From Chloroflexota bacterium (lineage in GTDB: Bacteria; Chloroflexota; Dehalococcoidia; SAR202; UBA11138), in NCBI GenBank assembly GCA_022561955.1, contig JADFQF010000067.1, positions 1 to 7,041 on the forward strand: 7,041 nt of DNA. The letters are read 5' to 3'. Both the position numbers and the translations under genes were made by a program. The notes under the pieces are model-generated. The model had not been told where the DNA came from and did no database searches. It saw nothing but the letters and a program-made list of their open reading frames with translations. Of this stretch, positions 5,674 through 7,041 are shown piece by piece; the stretch's first letter is position 1, and each line of letters starts with the position of its first letter.

Positions 5674-6382
5674 TGCCCTCTCTCAATAGCATCTCGACCG
5701 AGTGGTAGTCCTCAGGAGTGTCCACATCCGCCCAGAACATGCCGCTGACGTCGCATACGCGGAATGGTTGGCCTGTCCGCCCCATCTCGACGACAACCTG
5801 GGATATGGTGACTTTCTTGCCCTGGTTGACCATCAGCCGCTCGATGCAGGGATAGACGTTGTCGTTCATCATGAACACGCCGGTATCCACCACGTCCCAG
5901 TCCATCAAGTCCTTTCCGATGTCCAGTATGAATCCATCGGCATCCACGCGGACTCTCGTAGCGTCGCTGATTTGAGATGGATTCGAGGTCGCGGAATCGA
6001 CGCAAAGTATGTTGCCGTCGTCATGCTCCAGGACGAGCGTCTCGACGATATTCGGGCTAATGGCGTGGTCACCCATGCAGACTACGAAGGGCTCTCCCAT
6101 TACGAAGTCTCGTGCCGCGAATATGGAAATCGCGTTGTCCCCTTCGTGCCACTGGTTGAATATGAACGTCAACGTCGGATATACGTCCTTCAGCGCATCG
6201 ACTACCTTCTGCGAATCGTGGCCTACCATAACGGCGATTTCCGTTACGCCCGCCAGAGCCAGGGCCCTTATCGGATACTGGATTAACGGCTGTCCTCCCA
6301 CCTCAAAGAGCACCTTGGGCGTCTGCTGAGTCAGGGGGCGAAGCCTGCCGCCATGTCCGGCAGCGAGTACGATAGCTCTCAT
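5666..6382 (-). CDS. Sugar/polyol-phosphate nucleotidylyltransferase, probably inositol-1-phosphate cytidylyltransferase-like
   Basis: A cytoplasmic enzyme that joins an NTP and a sugar- or polyol-1-phosphate to give an NDP-activated product and pyrophosphate. The 238-residue protein opens with the signature AIVLAAGHGGRLRPLTQQTPK (3-23); Lys23 is the expected catalytic lysine. MGD (103-105) holds a likely metal-binding aspartate, DTGVF (166-170) lies in the sugar-binding half, and WADVDTPED (217-225) carries further conserved acidic residues. The first in-frame ATG is at 6394. I prefer ATG 6382, because GGAG (6392-6389) sits 6 bases before it and the family usually begins with M-x-A-I-V-L-A-A-G; nothing precedes 6394. 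It overlaps the downstream CDP-alcohol phosphatidyltransferase by 8 bases, so the product is probably a CDP-polyol used by that enzyme. In Archaeoglobus-type organisms these two activities form one bifunctional protein making di-myo-inositol phosphate. Another nucleotide-sugar specificity remains possible. Confidence 0.88.
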   Translation of the reverse strand: MRAIVLAAGHGGRLRPLTQQTPKVLFEVGGQPLIQYPIRALALAGVTEIAVMVGHDSQKVVDALKDVYPTLTFIFNQWHEGDNAISIFAARDFVMGEPFVVCMGDHAISPNIVETLVLEHDDGNILCVDSATSNPSQISDATRVRVDADGFILDIGKDLMDWDVVDTGVFMMNDNVYPCIERLMVNQGKKVTISQVVVEMGRTGQPFRVCDVSGMFWADVDTPEDYHSVEMLLREGIV

Positions 6383-6469
6383 ACGGCACTCCATACGAAC
6401 GATTCGGGAGGGAATAGAAAACGGCTGGGAGGGAGTAATCTAGACCAGGGACTTTGTTATCTTTATCAC

Positions 6470-6495
6470 AAAAATAGGAGCGTAGCAAGTTACGC
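6470..6495 (-). terminator. Minus-strand hairpin with T-run, terminator or attenuator
   Basis: Read leftward, GCGTA (6495-6491) pairs with TACGC (6484-6480) around a 6-base loop. After TCCTA comes a run of five T (6474-6470). The short stem and delayed T-run make it weak. No gene lies immediately upstream on this strand, so it would act on the leader of the nucleotidylyltransferase or on a small RNA. Confidence 0.3.
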
Positions 6496-6577
6496 CTAAA
6501 ACACTGGATGGCCCTATAGGAGTCCGATGAGGCACCAGATTCTTGATAAATAAGTGGGCAAGGCTCTCCAGGGAGTG

Positions 6578-6583
6578 ATTATA
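6578..6583 (-). promoter_or_regulatory. Possible -10 box for the minus-strand pair
   Basis: The minus strand reads TATAAT here, a perfect -10 hexamer, but the sequence 17 bases upstream (TTCCGG) is a poor -35 box. A transcript would begin near 6571, leaving a leader of about 190 bases before ATG 6382 that contains the hairpin at 6470-6495. Confidence 0.3.
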
Positions 6584-6641
6584 TGCCGGAAGCAGTTGCA
6601 CCGGAACTTAGTTCTAACTAGCGTCGGCGACTGGAGGCTGC

Positions 6642-6670
6642 TTGACTCGATATTCGGGCAAGGGTATCAT
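6642..6670 (+). promoter_or_regulatory. Sigma-70-like promoter of the GMC oxidoreductase gene
   Basis: TTGACT (6642-6647) and TATCAT (6665-6670) each match five of six consensus positions and are separated by exactly 17 bases. This is the best classical promoter in the window. Transcription would start near 6677, giving a leader of about 62 bases. Confidence 0.65.
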
Positions 6671-6724
6671 CCCGCCATTGAGGCGTCGTAGGCTCGCGAG
6701 TCACGGCAGCCCGTTATCCTGGGC

Positions 6725-6730
6725 AGGGAG
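6725..6730 (+). promoter_or_regulatory. Ribosome binding site deciding the TTG start at 6739
   Basis: AGGGAG (6725-6730) lies 8 bases before TTG 6739. An in-frame GTG at 6730 overlaps this site and is therefore a poorer start. The TTG also places the Rossmann-fold strand (KYDTIVIGAG) at the usual distance from the N-terminus. Confidence 0.6.
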
Positions 6731-6738
6731 TGCATTTT

Positions 6739-7041
6739 TTGAAGTACGACACCATCGTAATCGGCGCCGGTTCCGCAGGGTCTATTCTGGCGACGCGACT
6801 CACTGAAGACCCCGGCCACTCGGTCCTTCTGCTGGAGGCGGGGCCCGACTATCCCGATATCGACAGCCTTCCAGAAGAGGTGAAGTACGGCTACGCTTCC
6901 GCGACCGACATCATGACCAGCGACCACAACTGGCAGTTCACGGCGCGGGCGACCGATGAAGCGCAACCGATGCTGGTTCCCAGGGGAAAGGTCACCGGAG
7001 GGGCGAGCGCCATTAACGGCCAGATATTCCTGAGAGGCCTG
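6739..7041 (+). CDS. GMC family FAD-dependent oxidoreductase, N-terminal part
   Basis: The first 101 codons of a flavin enzyme that typically oxidises alcohols (choline dehydrogenase, glucose oxidase and alcohol dehydrogenase relatives, usually 500-600 residues); the rest lies beyond the window. The FAD-binding Rossmann motif is GAGSAG (9-14), and Glu33 in LLLEAG is the expected ribose-binding acidic residue. PRGKVTGGASAINGQIFLRG (81-100) corresponds to the GMC signature 1 region that covers the flavin. Thr86 occupies a position that is normally an aliphatic or tryptophan residue. No signal peptide precedes the Rossmann strand, so a cytoplasmic location is likely. It is transcribed divergently from the minus-strand pair from its own sigma-70-like promoter. 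The substrate cannot be inferred, as the catalytic histidine region is missing. Confidence 0.9.
   Translation, partial: MKYDTIVIGAGSAGSILATRLTEDPGHSVLLLEAGPDYPDIDSLPEEVKYGYASATDIMTSDHNWQFTARATDEAQPMLVPRGKVTGGASAINGQIFLRGL

Larger units (their letters stand above)
6383..6738. other. Divergent intergenic region of 356 bases
   Basis: No convincing coding frame is seen between the two divergent genes. It contains a sigma-70-like promoter and ribosome binding site for the GMC oxidoreductase on the plus strand. On the minus strand it has a TATAAT hexamer (6583-6578) and a hairpin with a T-run (6495-6470). The interval is more AT-rich in its left half (about 6395-6600) than the flanking genes. No tRNA-like fold was found. 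Confidence 0.6.

Noticed and set aside
6667..6966. A minus-strand frame of 99 codons opposite the GMC gene start.
   Set aside because: It lies antisense to clear GMC motifs and covers that gene's promoter and ribosome binding site; its translation resembles no family I know.
1..7041. A defence island, CRISPR array, toxin-antitoxin pair, transposase or natural-product cluster.
   Set aside because: No tandem spaced repeats, nuclease, helicase or transposase motifs, or biosynthetic synthases were found; the genes are metabolic enzymes and transporters.

Overview
This window is about 7 kb of GC-rich bacterial DNA. It holds six complete or nearly complete genes and two that run off the edges. Three of the chosen starts are TTG and several genes lack a clear Shine-Dalgarno site. 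The gene mix is a short MetE-like methyltransferase, an EntS-type MFS exporter, a NodIJ-like ABC exporter, a SelA-like PLP enzyme and a GMC oxidoreductase. With the dispersed-repeat-like palindrome at 3660-3766, this reminds me of uncultured Chloroflexota (SAR202/Dehalococcoidia-like). That assignment is an impression and not demonstrated; no rRNA or marker gene is present.

Layout, left to right. Positions 1-268 are the C-terminal end of a cobalamin-independent methionine-synthase-like protein. Positions 316-1644 encode a 12-helix MFS efflux protein with an uncertain start. A 227-base gap (1645-1871) carries a promoter-like box followed by a run of potential RNA helices. Then comes a translationally coupled ABC-2 exporter: ATPase 1872-2792 and permease 2789-3577, overlapping by ATGA. 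The next gap (3578-3868) holds another promoter-like box, a 107-base palindromic element that can fold as a three-armed cloverleaf, a 12-bp direct repeat and a terminator-like hairpin. It leads to a 377-residue SelA/glucosaminate-phosphate-ammonia-lyase-type PLP enzyme (3869-5002).

Convergent to this, on the minus strand, is a two-gene unit with an 8-base overlap: a sugar-phosphate nucleotidylyltransferase (6382-5666) followed by a CDP-alcohol phosphatidyltransferase (5673-5065). Together they resemble the inositol-1-phosphate cytidylyltransferase / di-myo-inositol-phosphate-phosphate synthase pair, here as two separate proteins. A 356-base divergent gap then leads to the first 101 codons of a GMC-family flavin oxidoreductase (6739 to the window end), preceded by a near-consensus sigma-70 promoter and a good ribosome binding site.

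How the genes work together: the ABC pair forms one exporter, and the minus-strand pair plausibly forms one two-step pathway (activate a polyol phosphate with CTP, then transfer it). The other genes show no evident functional link. I see no defence system, CRISPR array, transposase, rRNA or tRNA. The most distinctive signals are non-coding: three copies of GGTGTAYAAT, each just after a short inverted repeat; the structured leader ahead of the ABC exporter; and the cloverleaf-like repeat.
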